In this document: positions 1-8,007 of the stretch, one piece after another
Position numbering within the stretch: position 1 is the first letter of the stretch
Layout of the letters: the number at the start of each line of letters is the position of its first letter
Assembly: GCA_029259775.1 (NCBI GenBank)
Contig: JAJDEN010000014.1
Coordinates: forward strand, 1-35,612
DNA from: Planctomycetota bacterium
GTDB taxonomy: Bacteria > Planctomycetota > PLA2 > JAEUHO01
Length of the DNA stretch: 35,612 nucleotides
Direction: 5' to 3'
Program-made: the position numbers and the translations under genes
The notes under the pieces: generated by a model
Told to the model about the DNA's origin: nothing
What the model saw: only the letters and a program-made list of their open reading frames with translations
The model's database searches: none

Positions 1-1
1 C

Positions 2-613
2 GTCACCGAGATGGTCTACGGCGTCGATCTCGTGGCACTCCAGCTACGCGTCGCCGACGGCGAAGGCTTCTCGGCGGACGACCAGAGCTACTTCCCGCAG
101 GGCCACGCGGTCGAGGCGCGGGTCTATGCCGAGGATCCGGCGAACGGCTTCATGCCCTCGCCCGGGAAGGTGTTGATCGCGCGCGAGCCGGAGGGGCCTG
201 GCATCCGCGTCGACTCCGCCCTCGCCGACGGCATGGACGTGCCGCCCTTCTACGATCCGATGCTCGCCAAGATCATCGCGCATGGCCGCACGCGCGAGGA
301 AGCCATCGCGCGGCTCGACCAGGCGCTGAAGGACACCGTCGTCCTCGGCGTACGCACGAACGTGGCGTTCCTGCGCACCCTGCTGGCCGACGACGACTTC
401 CGCGCGGGGAAGCTCCGCACCGACGCGCTCGACCGACGCGTCGACGAGCTGACCGCCTTGCCGCCGCTCGGCCTCGAGGCGGTGCTGGCTGCCGCGGCCA
501 ACGACCTGCTGCCGGGCGGCGCCCGGGCGGTGACCGAGCCGGCCGCGTCCGACGGTGCACAGCCGACGCCTTGGGACACGCTCTACGGCTTCCGGCTGGG
601 GGAGGGCGCATGA
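2..613 (+). CDS. Acyl-CoA carboxylase biotin carboxylase subunit, C-terminal part (probable methylcrotonyl-CoA carboxylase alpha, 5' truncated by window)
   Basis: The gene enters from the left edge; the reading frame is open from base 2 (VTEMVYGVDLV), so the ATG at base 11 is internal. Visible motifs belong to the ATP-grasp lid and C-terminal domain of biotin carboxylases: VTEMVYGVDLV, HAVEARVYAEDP, FYDPMLAKIIAHG and GVRTNVAFLRTLL. The family carboxylates a biotin carried on a partner domain using ATP and bicarbonate. The C-terminal PWDTLYGFRL resembles the linker that in methylcrotonyl- and propionyl-CoA carboxylase alpha chains continues into the BT and biotinyl domains, but here the frame ends and the next ORF starts on an overlapping ATGA. 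Linkage to HMG-CoA lyase favours methylcrotonyl-CoA carboxylase (leucine breakdown). Propionyl- or acetyl-CoA carboxylase cannot be excluded, because the substrate-choosing carboxyltransferase subunit is not in view. Confidence 0.93.
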   Translation, partial: VTEMVYGVDLVALQLRVADGEGFSADDQSYFPQGHAVEARVYAEDPANGFMPSPGKVLIAREPEGPGIRVDSALADGMDVPPFYDPMLAKIIAHGRTREEAIARLDQALKDTVVLGVRTNVAFLRTLLADDDFRAGKLRTDALDRRVDELTALPPLGLEAVLAAAANDLLPGGARAVTEPAASDGAQPTPWDTLYGFRLGEGA

Positions 614-1125
614 GTCGCGCACGGCGCCAGACGTATGGCTCGGGCGCCGAAGCGTTCACGTGCGACCTGCGGATCACGGAGGGCCGCCTCGTTGGGTCAT
701 CTACCCAGGGGGACGACGAGCAGCCCATCGACGTCGCGGCGCGGCGGCTGGATCCGCACAGTGTGCGTCTCGATCTCGACGGGCGCACGGTGCGCGCGAC
801 GGTCGCCCGCGACGGCGACACGGTCTGGGTCGCGATCGAAGGGCGCACGATCGCGCTGACGATCGAGGAGCCTGGTGCCGGGGCCGCCCACCACGCGGGC
901 GAAGCCGATGTGGCCATCAGTCCGATGACAGGCACGCTCGCGAAGCTCTCCGTCGCGGCGGGCCAAGCGGTCGTCGCCGGCAGCGAGTTGTTCGTCGTCG
1001 AGGCCATGAAGATGGAGTACGTCGTGCGCGCCCCGCGTGACGTGACCGTCGCGGAGACGCGTGGCGCGGTGGGGGAGCAGGTCGAGCAGGGCCACGTCGT
1101 GGTGGCGTTCGAGGAGCCGGCATGA
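610..1125 (+). CDS. Biotinyl (BCCP-like) subunit of acyl-CoA carboxylase
   Basis: 171 residues, starting at the ATG that overlaps the previous stop (ATGA). Residues 1-90 are a beta-rich segment matching in position the BT linking domain of methylcrotonyl/propionyl-CoA carboxylase alpha chains. Residues about 98-170 are a biotinyl/lipoyl domain with the EAMKMEY signature, the biotinylated lysine being K134. The protein would carry carboxybiotin between the biotin carboxylase encoded just upstream and a carboxyltransferase subunit outside the window. It overlaps HMG-CoA lyase by another ATGA, so the three genes are translationally coupled. A frame upstream of the ATG is open back to 571, but the coupled ATG at 610 is the natural start. 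In most bacteria this piece is fused to the biotin carboxylase, so the split is worth checking as a real fission or a frameshift. Confidence 0.92.
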   Translation: MSRARRQTYGSGAEAFTCDLRITEGRLVGSSTQGDDEQPIDVAARRLDPHSVRLDLDGRTVRATVARDGDTVWVAIEGRTIALTIEEPGAGAAHHAGEADVAISPMTGTLAKLSVAAGQAVVAGSELFVVEAMKMEYVVRAPRDVTVAETRGAVGEQVEQGHVVVAFEEPA

Positions 1126-2039
1126 GGTTCCCTCCGCGCGTCCACATGACCGAGGTCGGCCCGCGCGACGGGCTGCAGAACGAGGGTCGGCGCGTGCCGA
1201 CCGAAGCGAAGGCGGCGTTCGTGCGCGCGCTCGTCGCGGCCGGGCATACGGAGATCGAGGTCACGTCCTTCGTCCGGCCGGATCGCATTCCGCAGCTGGC
1301 CGATGCGGCCGAGCTCTGTGCCTTGCTCGGTCCCGCGCCGGATGGCGTGCGCTACACGGCGCTGGTGCCGAACCGACGCGGCCTCGATCGCGCGCTCGAG
1401 GCCGGCAACATCTCGAAGGTCGCCGTGTTCACCGCCGCCAGCGAGACCTTCAATCGACGCAACGTGAACGCGTCGATCGCCAAGTCGCTGGAGCGTTTCG
1501 AGCCGGTGGCCGAGGGCGCCAAGGCCGCCGGCCTGGCGCTGCGCGGTTACGTGAGCACGGCGATGGTCTGCCCGTACGAGGGCGCGGTGGCCCCGGAGAA
1601 GGTGCTCGAGGTCGTGAAGGCGCTCCACGCGTTGGGCTGCGACGACATCTCCATCGGCGACACGATCGGCGCCGCGACGCCGGCGGATGTCGCGGCCGTG
1701 CTGGACGCGGTCCTGCCCGAGGTCGATGCCGACCGGATCGCACTGCATCTCCATGACACGCGCGGCATGGCGGCCGTGAACGCACATGAAGGCCTGCTGC
1801 GGGGCATCGCGAGCTACGACGTGAGCGCGGGAGGCCTCGGAGGCTGTCCGTTCGCGCCCGGCGCGGCGGGCAATCTGGCGAGCGAGGACCTCGTGTACCT
1901 GCTCGACGGCTTGGGCATCGAGCATGGTGTGAGCCTCACGAAGTTGCGCGCGGCCTCGGCCCTGATCGAGCCGCACGTGGGTCACGATCTCGCGAGCCGC
2001 GTGTACCGAGCGCCCCCGCTGCCGGACGAGCGTCCGTAG
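1122..2039 (+). CDS. mvaB: Hydroxymethylglutaryl-CoA lyase
   Basis: 305 residues, the usual length for bacterial HMG-CoA lyase. It cleaves 3-hydroxy-3-methylglutaryl-CoA to acetoacetate and acetyl-CoA, the last step of leucine degradation. Family landmarks are all present: the N-terminal EVGPRDGLQNE with R15 and D16, the metal-binding HLHDTRG with H209 and H211, and the flexible-loop GGLGGCPFAPGAAGN with catalytic C242 and N251. The start overlaps the biotinyl subunit stop by ATGA. With the carboxylase genes it forms a leucine/isovalerate catabolic operon. No terminator with a T tract is visible after the stop; instead a hexamer repeat begins 12 bp downstream. Confidence 0.96.
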   Translation: MRFPPRVHMTEVGPRDGLQNEGRRVPTEAKAAFVRALVAAGHTEIEVTSFVRPDRIPQLADAAELCALLGPAPDGVRYTALVPNRRGLDRALEAGNISKVAVFTAASETFNRRNVNASIAKSLERFEPVAEGAKAAGLALRGYVSTAMVCPYEGAVAPEKVLEVVKALHALGCDDISIGDTIGAATPADVAAVLDAVLPEVDADRIALHLHDTRGMAAVNAHEGLLRGIASYDVSAGGLGGCPFAPGAAGNLASEDLVYLLDGLGIEHGVSLTKLRAASALIEPHVGHDLASRVYRAPPLPDERP

Positions 2040-2050
2040 GGGCATCTAGA

Positions 2051-2173
2051 CACGTTGACTTCGACTTTGACTTCCACATCCCCTGGCTTGCCACGTGCAC
2101 TTCCACACGGACACGACCTGAGCCCGCGGAAGGCACGGTCAAGGGCAACGTCAAAGTCAAAGTGTGGGGAGAC
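2051..2173 (+). repeat. Hexamer-based palindromic repeat element, copy 1
   Basis: The stretch opens with CACGTTGACTTCGACTTTGA and closes with GTCAAAGTCAAAGTG followed by TGGGGAGAC, so both arms are built from TTTGAC/GTCAAA hexamers in inverted orientation. Its first 58 bases match the reverse complement of 34875-34932 at about 50 positions. The module near its right end (CCTGAGCC..CGGAAGGCA and GTCAAAGTCAAAGTGTGGGG) also matches that second element. It fills the gap between the leucine operon and the methyltransferase gene. Both strands are open in places and give Lys-Val/Asp-Val repeat peptides, but there is no start signal, so I read it as non-coding. Confidence 0.8.
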
Positions 2174-2259
2174 CCGCGCGCTCGCCGCCCACCCGCCACG
2201 GCACGGCTGCCGACGAGCGTCCGGCATGGACACGGACTCCGGCCCCGCTCGCACCTGGG

Positions 2260-2265
2260 TATGCT
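2260..2265 (+). promoter_or_regulatory. Candidate -10 box (TATGCT) 6 bp before the methyltransferase start
   Basis: TATGCT is followed by exactly 6 bases and then the ATG at 2272. No purine-rich ribosome site lies between, which fits a leaderless transcript. The same spacing is seen at 9575, 18127 (minus) and 22253. I see no good -35 partner. Confidence 0.4.
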
Positions 2266-2271
2266 GCGCGC

Positions 2272-3096
2272 ATGAGTGATCTCGAGTACGGCCAGCAGGA
2301 GCAGATGGAGGACCCCACGATGGTGGGGACCTTGCGCGCGCAGGCCGAGATGATCTGGCCGCTGGAGATGCCGCTGCTCGAGCGCTTGGGGTTTGGCAAG
2401 GCGACGTCCCTTGCTGATCTTGGCTGCGGCACCGGCGAGTTCGCCGGCCGCGCGGCCGCGCAGTGGCCGGACCTCGCGATCACGGGCCTCGACATGTTCG
2501 AGGGGCACCTCGAGCTGGCCCGCACCGCGTACCCCGTCGAGCGCCATCCCAACCTCACGTTCGTTCGCGGGGACGCCCGCGCGACGCACTGGGTCGACTC
2601 CAGCATCGATCTCGTGAGCATCCGTCATGTGTTGCACGCGCTGCCCGACGTCGGTCAGGTGCTCGCCGAAGCCAAGCGCATCCTCGCGCCGGGCGGTACG
2701 CTCTATGTCTTGGCCGAGGACTACGCCGGGCTGATCTTCGACACGCCCGGCGATGCGGCGCAGCGGCTGTTCTTCGACGCCGAGGCCGCGCTCACGCCGC
2801 ATGGCACCAACCTCTTCCACGGGCGCGCCGTGCTGCGCGAGTTGATGGAGGCGGGCTTCGAAGATGTGCGCGTGGATCCGATCCTCGTGGACACGCTCAA
2901 CACTGACCGCGAGGTGTTTGCGCGCATGCTGCGCTTCTGGCGCGACGGCTACGCAGCGTTCATCGCCAAGTCCGGCGGCTTCGAGCCGGCGGACATCGAG
3001 GCGCGCTTCGACGCCCTGCGGGAGGCCGTCGAGGACGAGACCCGCTACGGCTGCTGGCTGCTCTTCGCTGCCAGTGGCCGTCGACCTGCCTCCTAG
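2272..3096 (+). CDS. Class I SAM-dependent methyltransferase
   Basis: 274 residues from the ATG at 2272. Motif I is LADLGCGTGEFAG (about residues 48-59), followed by an acidic residue at the end of strand 2 (TGLDMFEGHLELA), motif II-like VRGDARATHWVDSSIDLVSIRHVLHALPD and LAPGGTLYVLAEDYAG, the usual order of a class I Rossmann methyltransferase. It transfers a methyl group from S-adenosylmethionine to a substrate I cannot name. The C-terminal third (HGRAVLRELMEAGFEDVRVD) is typical of UbiE/small-molecule enzymes. The frame is open upstream to 2164, but the ATG preceded by a TATGCT box at 6 bp is the best start. It stands alone between a repeat element and the CHAT locus, so the context does not reveal its substrate. 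Confidence 0.85.
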   Translation: MSDLEYGQQEQMEDPTMVGTLRAQAEMIWPLEMPLLERLGFGKATSLADLGCGTGEFAGRAAAQWPDLAITGLDMFEGHLELARTAYPVERHPNLTFVRGDARATHWVDSSIDLVSIRHVLHALPDVGQVLAEAKRILAPGGTLYVLAEDYAGLIFDTPGDAAQRLFFDAEAALTPHGTNLFHGRAVLRELMEAGFEDVRVDPILVDTLNTDREVFARMLRFWRDGYAAFIAKSGGFEPADIEARFDALREAVEDETRYGCWLLFAASGRRPAS

Positions 3097-3200
3097 CGCC
3101 TCCGAAAGAGCCGCCCGTGGACCGCGCTCTTGCAGGTACACCCCCGCCGGTGGCGGAGAGAGGTGCGTCTGCCCTACGATGCGCCATCAGCGCGGGGGAG

Positions 3201-3389
3201 ATGCGCGAGGACGCCGTGCGCCGGACGGTCCTGCTTTGTCTGCTGACCTGCCTTCTCTCCGCCGACCCGGTCGCGGCCAAGGACGAGATGCCGAAGCGGC
3301 TGCCGCCCGAGGTGGTAGCGGATGCTGTCCTGAAGGCGGTGGATGGAAACGACGCGGCGGCCTGGGTGCTGTGGGGGCTCCCCGACTAG
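3201..3389 (+). pseudogene. Short exported ORF, likely collapsed remnant of a CHAT-protease paralogue
   Basis: 62 codons, ATG preceded at once by GGGGGAG. Residues 5-26 look like a Sec signal peptide (RRTVLLCLLTCLLSADPVAA). The mature part begins KDEMPKRL and contains KAVDGNDA, which loosely resembles the start of the mature neighbour (GDEKPDVL and KAVDFHDAGD). The last residues, AAWVLWGLPD, are identical to the C-terminus of the 1223-residue CHAT protein downstream, and the DNA matches there over 35 bp with one mismatch (3356-3390 versus 7028-7062). The simplest reading is a tandem CHAT gene that lost its middle, leaving the signal peptide joined in frame to the 3' end. It might still be translated; its stop abuts the next ATG. 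Confidence 0.6.
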
Positions 3390-3390
3390 A
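3356..3390 (+). repeat. 35-bp direct repeat, left copy (3' end of CHAT-type gene)
   Basis: This segment, ending in the stop of the short ORF, matches 7028-7062 with a single C/G difference near the end. It encodes AAWVLWGLPD and the stop codon in both places. Confidence 0.9.
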
Positions 3391-6300
3391 TGCGCATGCG
3401 TTGGATCCCCGCCCTGCTGCTTCTGCCCTTGCTCGCGCTGCCGGCGTGGGCGGGGGACGAGAAGCCCGACGTCCTGAAGCTCGTCAATGAACTCACGTAC
3501 GACAAGCTGGCGCGCAAGGCAGTCGACTTCCACGATGCGGGCGACCTCGAGAGCTTCCTCATCATCGCGCGGCAGGAAGACGACCCTTGGGTCATGGCCG
3601 AGGAACTGCTGTTTCTCGGGCGGGCGGACCTGGCGCAGCTCGTCGCGAAGGCGGTGCCTGGCGCGCTGACCGCGAAGCTCCCGGCCTATGTGGCCTCGAG
3701 TACCGACGCGGAGCTTCGTACTCGGCTCCACGCAATCCACCTCCGCGCGTTCTCGGCGTTTCAGAAGAGCGATCACAAGGCGGTGCTCGCGGCCACCCGA
3801 GGCTTGACCGAGCTTCCACGGACCGTGCTTGGCCTGCGTATCTGGCAGCGGCGAGCGCGTGCCTTGATCTGGCTGCGCGGCCAGGCCGAGGGCGTCGCGG
3901 CCTTCACCCAACTGCGTGACGCGGCTCGCGACATGGGCTGGCTGCTAATGGCCAACAGGGCGACGCACGGGATCGCGTATCAGGCGTCCAGCCTGGGGGA
4001 CTGGCGGCGCGCGCTCGGGGCGTACGAAGCGACCGTTGCGTTCGCTCGGGCCCACGGGCCACCGCAGAACGTGATCTGGGGCCTCCGTGGTGTCGGCCTC
4101 CAACACAAGGCCCTCGGGGCGTACGACGCGGCGGATGCTGCATTCCGCGAGGGGCTTGCGGAGTCCATGCGGCTCGGCTACGAGCCGGGCGTCGCGGACA
4201 TGCAGGAACGCGCCGCAAGCATGCAGGCGGCGCGCGGGAAGCATCGGCAGGCACTCGCCATCTACGACGCCGCGCTTGCGTTCTGGAAAAAGCGCGGCTC
4301 CAGGGCGGCGCTCCGACGTGCGCACATCCTGACGGAGCAGGCCGGGCTCCATCAGCGGCTGGACGAGGACGACCGGGCACGGCAGGTGCTGGAGCGGGCT
4401 CTCGTCGTGCTCGATGAGGCCCCCCCTCACGTGCGCCGGGAGTTCCGGCGCGCGTATGTGCTCCTCGGCCTCGCGTACGTGCACTTGCGCCAGCGCCGGC
4501 CCGAGAAGGCGCGCGAGCTCATCACGCAGGCCCGCGATATCCACCGCGCCAACGGCGACGAGCTGCGCGTGGCCGAGACGGGGCAGGATCTAGCGAACGT
4601 CCAGCGCCAGATGGGGGATCTCGACGCGGCGCTGGCGACGCGCCGCACCTCGCTCGACTTGTTCCGGCGGCTGAACATGCGAGCGAGTGTCGCCGGCGCG
4701 CTCGAGGGCATCGCGATCATCCAGACGGACCTTGCGGACTTCGGTGACGCGCTCGACCTCCTGCGTCGCGCGCACGACATCTACCGCGAGCTGAAGGCCG
4801 ACGGGGGCATCGCACGGACCCTGGCCGAGATGGGGCGCGTCCATCAGGCTCGCGGCAGCCTCGAGGGCGCGCTGCTGCACTACCGGCGCGCGCATGCCTC
4901 CTTCGCTGCCCGCGGGGAGCGGCGTAACGCGGCCATGGCGCTGCGGCAGATGGGCTTCGTCCAAGGGGCGATGGGGCGCTACGCCGAGGCGCTGGAGAAC
5001 TTCCAGCACTCCATGAAGATCGAGCGTGCGCTAGGCAACGCCCTCGGCATCGGCGAGGCGCAGAACGGCATCGGCACGTTCTACGGCATGACGGGGCAGT
5101 TCGAGGACGCGCTGGTCTGGTTTCGGCGGGCGATCGCGACCCGGCGATCCCTCGACCCTCCCGCCGCCGTGGGCGGGACCCTCGTGAACATGGCGGCCGT
5201 GCTCAAGGACCTAGGGAGGTCCGAGGAAGCGCTGGCCGCGCTGCGGCAGGCCATGCAGCCCGCCGAGACCGGGCCGCGTTCGGCCAACCGCGCGAACGCT
5301 CTCATGGGGGAAGGCGCCTTGCTTGGCGAAGCCGGAGACCATCCGGGGGCGCAGGCACGCTTCGAACAGGCGCACGAGATCGCGACACGGCTCGGCGATC
5401 GCCGTCTCACCATGCTGTCCGAGGCCAACATCGCCTTGTCGATCGATCAGCAGGGGGATGGCGACGAGGCGCTGAAGCGGCTACGGCGTGCCTTCAGTCA
5501 AGCGGAGCATTTAAGGCTGGCCCCCATGGTGGTCAAGCTCGTGACCGACATCGCCCGTCTACGACTCGCCCGGGGCGAGTCGGAGCAGGCGCTGCTGACG
5601 GCGCGCCAAGCAGGGCCGCATCTGGAGTTGATCCTCGGCGGGCTCGGTGAGTCCGGCTCAGCCGGCGCACGCGCGCAGTTCGCCGAACTGTATGCGGTCG
5701 GCACCCTGGCGGCGGCACGGCAGGATGCGCCGGCGGACATGCTCTACTTCCTCGAGAACGGGCGCGCGGGCGCGCTTCTCGAGACGCTGCGGGGACGCAG
5801 CGCCATGCGCTGGGTCGACCTGTCACCCGAGCTACGTGACGCCGAGCAAGCCGCGCGCGCAAAGGAGGCGCACGCGAGCTGGGCCTACGAGCGTGCGATC
5901 CAACGCGGGACGTTGAAGCCGGCGCGGCAGCGTGCAGCCGAGCTCGACGAGGCAAGGCGCGCCGTGCGCGAGGTCTCCGCACGCATCCAGCGCGAGGCCA
6001 AGCGCGAAGCCGGCGTCTTCTATCCGCGCGCCGCGCCGATGGAGGAGATCCAGGGCGCGTTGAAGAAGGACCAGGCGCTCGTGACCTACGCGTTCTGCCT
6101 CAATGAGGTGGTCGCGCTCGTGCTGCAGCGCGGCGGCGAGCGGATCGTCCGCTTGGGGCCGGCCGCAGCCATGCGATCGGCGTGCGCCGCGCTCGAAGCC
6201 CATGACGCCACGCAGAAGCTCGAGCGTCCGCTCGCCGCCTTGGGCGCGCTGCTCGTGATGCCGCTCGCCCTGGGGGACGACGTCAAGGAGGTCCTCGTCT

Positions 6301-7061
6301 CGCCCGATGGGCCGCTCAGCTACCTTCCGTACGGATTGCTGTTTGCGAGTCGCCGTGTGGCGCTCACGCCGTCCGGCACGACGCACGCGCTGCTGGCGAC
6401 AGACCGCGCGCCGGCGGGCCGCCGCGTGCTGGCGCTCGGTGATCCGGCCTACGCCGTCGCCGCCAAGCCGAAGTTACGTGGCGGCCGTCGGCTGACGCGC
6501 CTGCCTGCGACGCGCGCCGAGGTCGAGGCCATCGGGGATGTGGTCCTTCTCGGCGCCCAGGGCACCGAGGCGGGCCTCGTCGCGGCCTTAGGTAAGGAGA
6601 AGCGGTGGCGGGCCGTCCACCTCGCGTGCCACGGACTGGTCGACAGCGACAGGCCCCTGCTCTCCTCGCTGGCCCTTTCGCCCGGCGCAGGAAGCGATGG
6701 CAGCCTCAGCGCGCTCGAGGTCCTGCGCACGCGGATCCCGGCCGATCTGGTGACCCTGTCCGCCTGCGAGACGGCCAAGGGCAAGATCCAACGGGCCGAG
6801 GGCATCGTGGGCCTGACCCGCGCGTTCATGTACGCCGGCGCGCCACGCGTCCTCTGTTCGCTGTGGAAGGTTGACGACGAGGCCACGAAGGCGCTGATGG
6901 TGGAGTTCTACCGGTTGTGGAACCCCAAGAAGGGCACGCGCCTCGGCGCGGCGGCGGCGCTGAAGAAGGCGCAGGCTTACGTGCGGGACCATCCCGATCA
7001 CCCGAAGTGGAAGCACCCGTACTACTGGGCGGCCTGGGTGCTGTGGGGGCTCCCGGACTAG
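3390..7061 (+). CDS. Exported TPR-repeat CHAT-domain protease
   Basis: 1223 residues. Residues 1-21 form a signal peptide (RWIPALLLLPLLALPAWAG), so the protein is probably periplasmic or surface-exposed. Residues about 100-760 are tandem tetratricopeptide-like helical hairpins. LYFLENGRAGALLETLRG near residue 786 is a junction typical of TPR-CHAT proteins, and residues about 900-1220 are a CHAT (caspase HetF Associated with TPRs) domain. The catalytic dyad is visible: HLACHG with H1081 and LSACETA with C1126, followed by GLTRAFMYAGAPRVLCSLW. CHAT domains are clan CD cysteine proteases. The start ATG at 3390 touches the preceding TAG; a second ATG at 3396 is an alternative. No target, inhibitor or gasdermin-like partner gene is adjacent. 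The C-terminus WVLWGLPD is shared with the short ORF upstream. Confidence 0.93.
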   Translation: MRMRWIPALLLLPLLALPAWAGDEKPDVLKLVNELTYDKLARKAVDFHDAGDLESFLIIARQEDDPWVMAEELLFLGRADLAQLVAKAVPGALTAKLPAYVASSTDAELRTRLHAIHLRAFSAFQKSDHKAVLAATRGLTELPRTVLGLRIWQRRARALIWLRGQAEGVAAFTQLRDAARDMGWLLMANRATHGIAYQASSLGDWRRALGAYEATVAFARAHGPPQNVIWGLRGVGLQHKALGAYDAADAAFREGLAESMRLGYEPGVADMQERAASMQAARGKHRQALAIYDAALAFWKKRGSRAALRRAHILTEQAGLHQRLDEDDRARQVLERALVVLDEAPPHVRREFRRAYVLLGLAYVHLRQRRPEKARELITQARDIHRANGDELRVAETGQDLANVQRQMGDLDAALATRRTSLDLFRRLNMRASVAGALEGIAIIQTDLADFGDALDLLRRAHDIYRELKADGGIARTLAEMGRVHQARGSLEGALLHYRRAHASFAARGERRNAAMALRQMGFVQGAMGRYAEALENFQHSMKIERALGNALGIGEAQNGIGTFYGMTGQFEDALVWFRRAIATRRSLDPPAAVGGTLVNMAAVLKDLGRSEEALAALRQAMQPAETGPRSANRANALMGEGALLGEAGDHPGAQARFEQAHEIATRLGDRRLTMLSEANIALSIDQQGDGDEALKRLRRAFSQAEHLRLAPMVVKLVTDIARLRLARGESEQALLTARQAGPHLELILGGLGESGSAGARAQFAELYAVGTLAAARQDAPADMLYFLENGRAGALLETLRGRSAMRWVDLSPELRDAEQAARAKEAHASWAYERAIQRGTLKPARQRAAELDEARRAVREVSARIQREAKREAGVFYPRAAPMEEIQGALKKDQALVTYAFCLNEVVALVLQRGGERIVRLGPAAAMRSACAALEAHDATQKLERPLAALGALLVMPLALGDDVKEVLVSPDGPLSYLPYGLLFASRRVALTPSGTTHALLATDRAPAGRRVLALGDPAYAVAAKPKLRGGRRLTRLPATRAEVEAIGDVVLLGAQGTEAGLVAALGKEKRWRAVHLACHGLVDSDRPLLSSLALSPGAGSDGSLSALEVLRTRIPADLVTLSACETAKGKIQRAEGIVGLTRAFMYAGAPRVLCSLWKVDDEATKALMVEFYRLWNPKKGTRLGAAAALKKAQAYVRDHPDHPKWKHPYYWAAWVLWGLPD

Positions 7062-7062
7062 A
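7028..7062 (+). repeat. 35-bp direct repeat, right copy
   Basis: This is the 3' end of the full CHAT gene, matching 3356-3390 at 34 of 35 positions. It supports a tandem duplication followed by internal deletion of the first copy. Confidence 0.9.
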
Positions 7063-7166
7063 TCCCGGCCCAAGGGGTGACGTACTACCCGGCGCGCTCT
7101 CAGGCGTCGAGAACGGCAAGCCCAACATCATCCCGTACCACGTCAAGCTGCCGAAGTAGCCGCCGG

Positions 7167-8003
7167 CTACTTCGGCGTCGGCAGGACGACGATCTCGGTC
7201 AGATGCCTGAGCTCGCCCGTGCTCTGCGGGTCCTTGCCGCCGCCCTGCGCCCGGCTCGAGCCATGGCCGCCGCCGCCCGCCTTGCCATCGGACGCAGCCT
7301 CCTCGGCCGGCGCGGCATCGAGCAGGACGTGGAACCCGCCACGGTTGTTGCGCATGAGGTAGACGCGGGACCAGCGAGGGGTGCCATCCGTAGGTCGGAT
7401 CACATCGAGCGTGTGCCCCCGGTGCCCCGCAAGGCGCACGCCGTAGACGTGCTCCCCGCCGCCCAGCTCCCGCAGAAGCTCCCAAAGCGGGGTCGCGGTC
7501 ACAGGGCCTCCGCGCCGGAGGACGGTGTCGTGCTCAACGCGTCCGAGCTGCGTGGAGTCGAGGTCGAACGGATCGCCGAGGCCCTGGACGCGAGGGGTCG
7601 CACCCTTCGCCGCGCGCCTACCGTCGGCCCTCTTCTCGGGGACGGCCAGATGCATGTCAACGCAAGCCATGGGACGACCGTTGGCGACTTGCAGGCTCAC
7701 CCCGCCATCGAGGATGCCCAGGCTGGCCTCCGAGCGCGGCGTGAGGCGCAGGGGGCCAACTTGCGCGTAGAACCACACCGGCTCACCGAGGTGGGCGAAC
7801 ACCTCGTCCAGGGTCCAGCGTTCGCCCGCGTGCGGGATGTTCTCCAACTCCGTGGTTGGCAGTTCGGCTAGGAGCGCGCCGTTGCGCAGGACCCTGACGG
7901 GGGAGTTGTTGACGTCGGGCGCACCTGACGGCACCTCGCCGCAGGCGGCAGTGAGGATCAGCGCCACCAGTGTGGCGGCCCGCGTTCGCACCGAAGGGTG
8001 CAT
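7167..8003 (-). CDS. Lipoprotein of unknown function
   Basis: 278 residues from the ATG at 8003. The N-terminus has a basic region, a hydrophobic core and a lipobox (LILTAAC, lipidated C21), so it is probably an anchored envelope lipoprotein. The body has beta-rich stretches such as VRVLRNGALLAELPTTELE, WFYAQVGPLRLTP and VYLMRNNRGGFHVLLD. A low-complexity Gly/Ser/Ala linker follows (AGGGGHGSSRAQGGGKD), then a short tail LTEIVVLPTPK. I do not recognise a named domain. It starts 4 bp after the stop of the 500-residue lipoprotein gene, so the two are an operon. The frame is open 18 codons further upstream, but those encode an Arg-rich extension inside the neighbour, and the ATG at 8003 gives a proper lipoprotein signal. 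It converges with the CHAT gene. Confidence 0.8.
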   Translation of the reverse strand: MHPSVRTRAATLVALILTAACGEVPSGAPDVNNSPVRVLRNGALLAELPTTELENIPHAGERWTLDEVFAHLGEPVWFYAQVGPLRLTPRSEASLGILDGGVSLQVANGRPMACVDMHLAVPEKRADGRRAAKGATPRVQGLGDPFDLDSTQLGRVEHDTVLRRGGPVTATPLWELLRELGGGEHVYGVRLAGHRGHTLDVIRPTDGTPRWSRVYLMRNNRGGFHVLLDAAPAEEAASDGKAGGGGHGSSRAQGGGKDPQSTGELRHLTEIVVLPTPK

Positions 8004-8007
8004 GCGA

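Noticed and set aside
2040..2271. Hexamer element as a simple terminator for the leucine operon
   Set aside because: The arms are imperfect and far apart, no T run follows, and the same element recurs elsewhere in another gene context.
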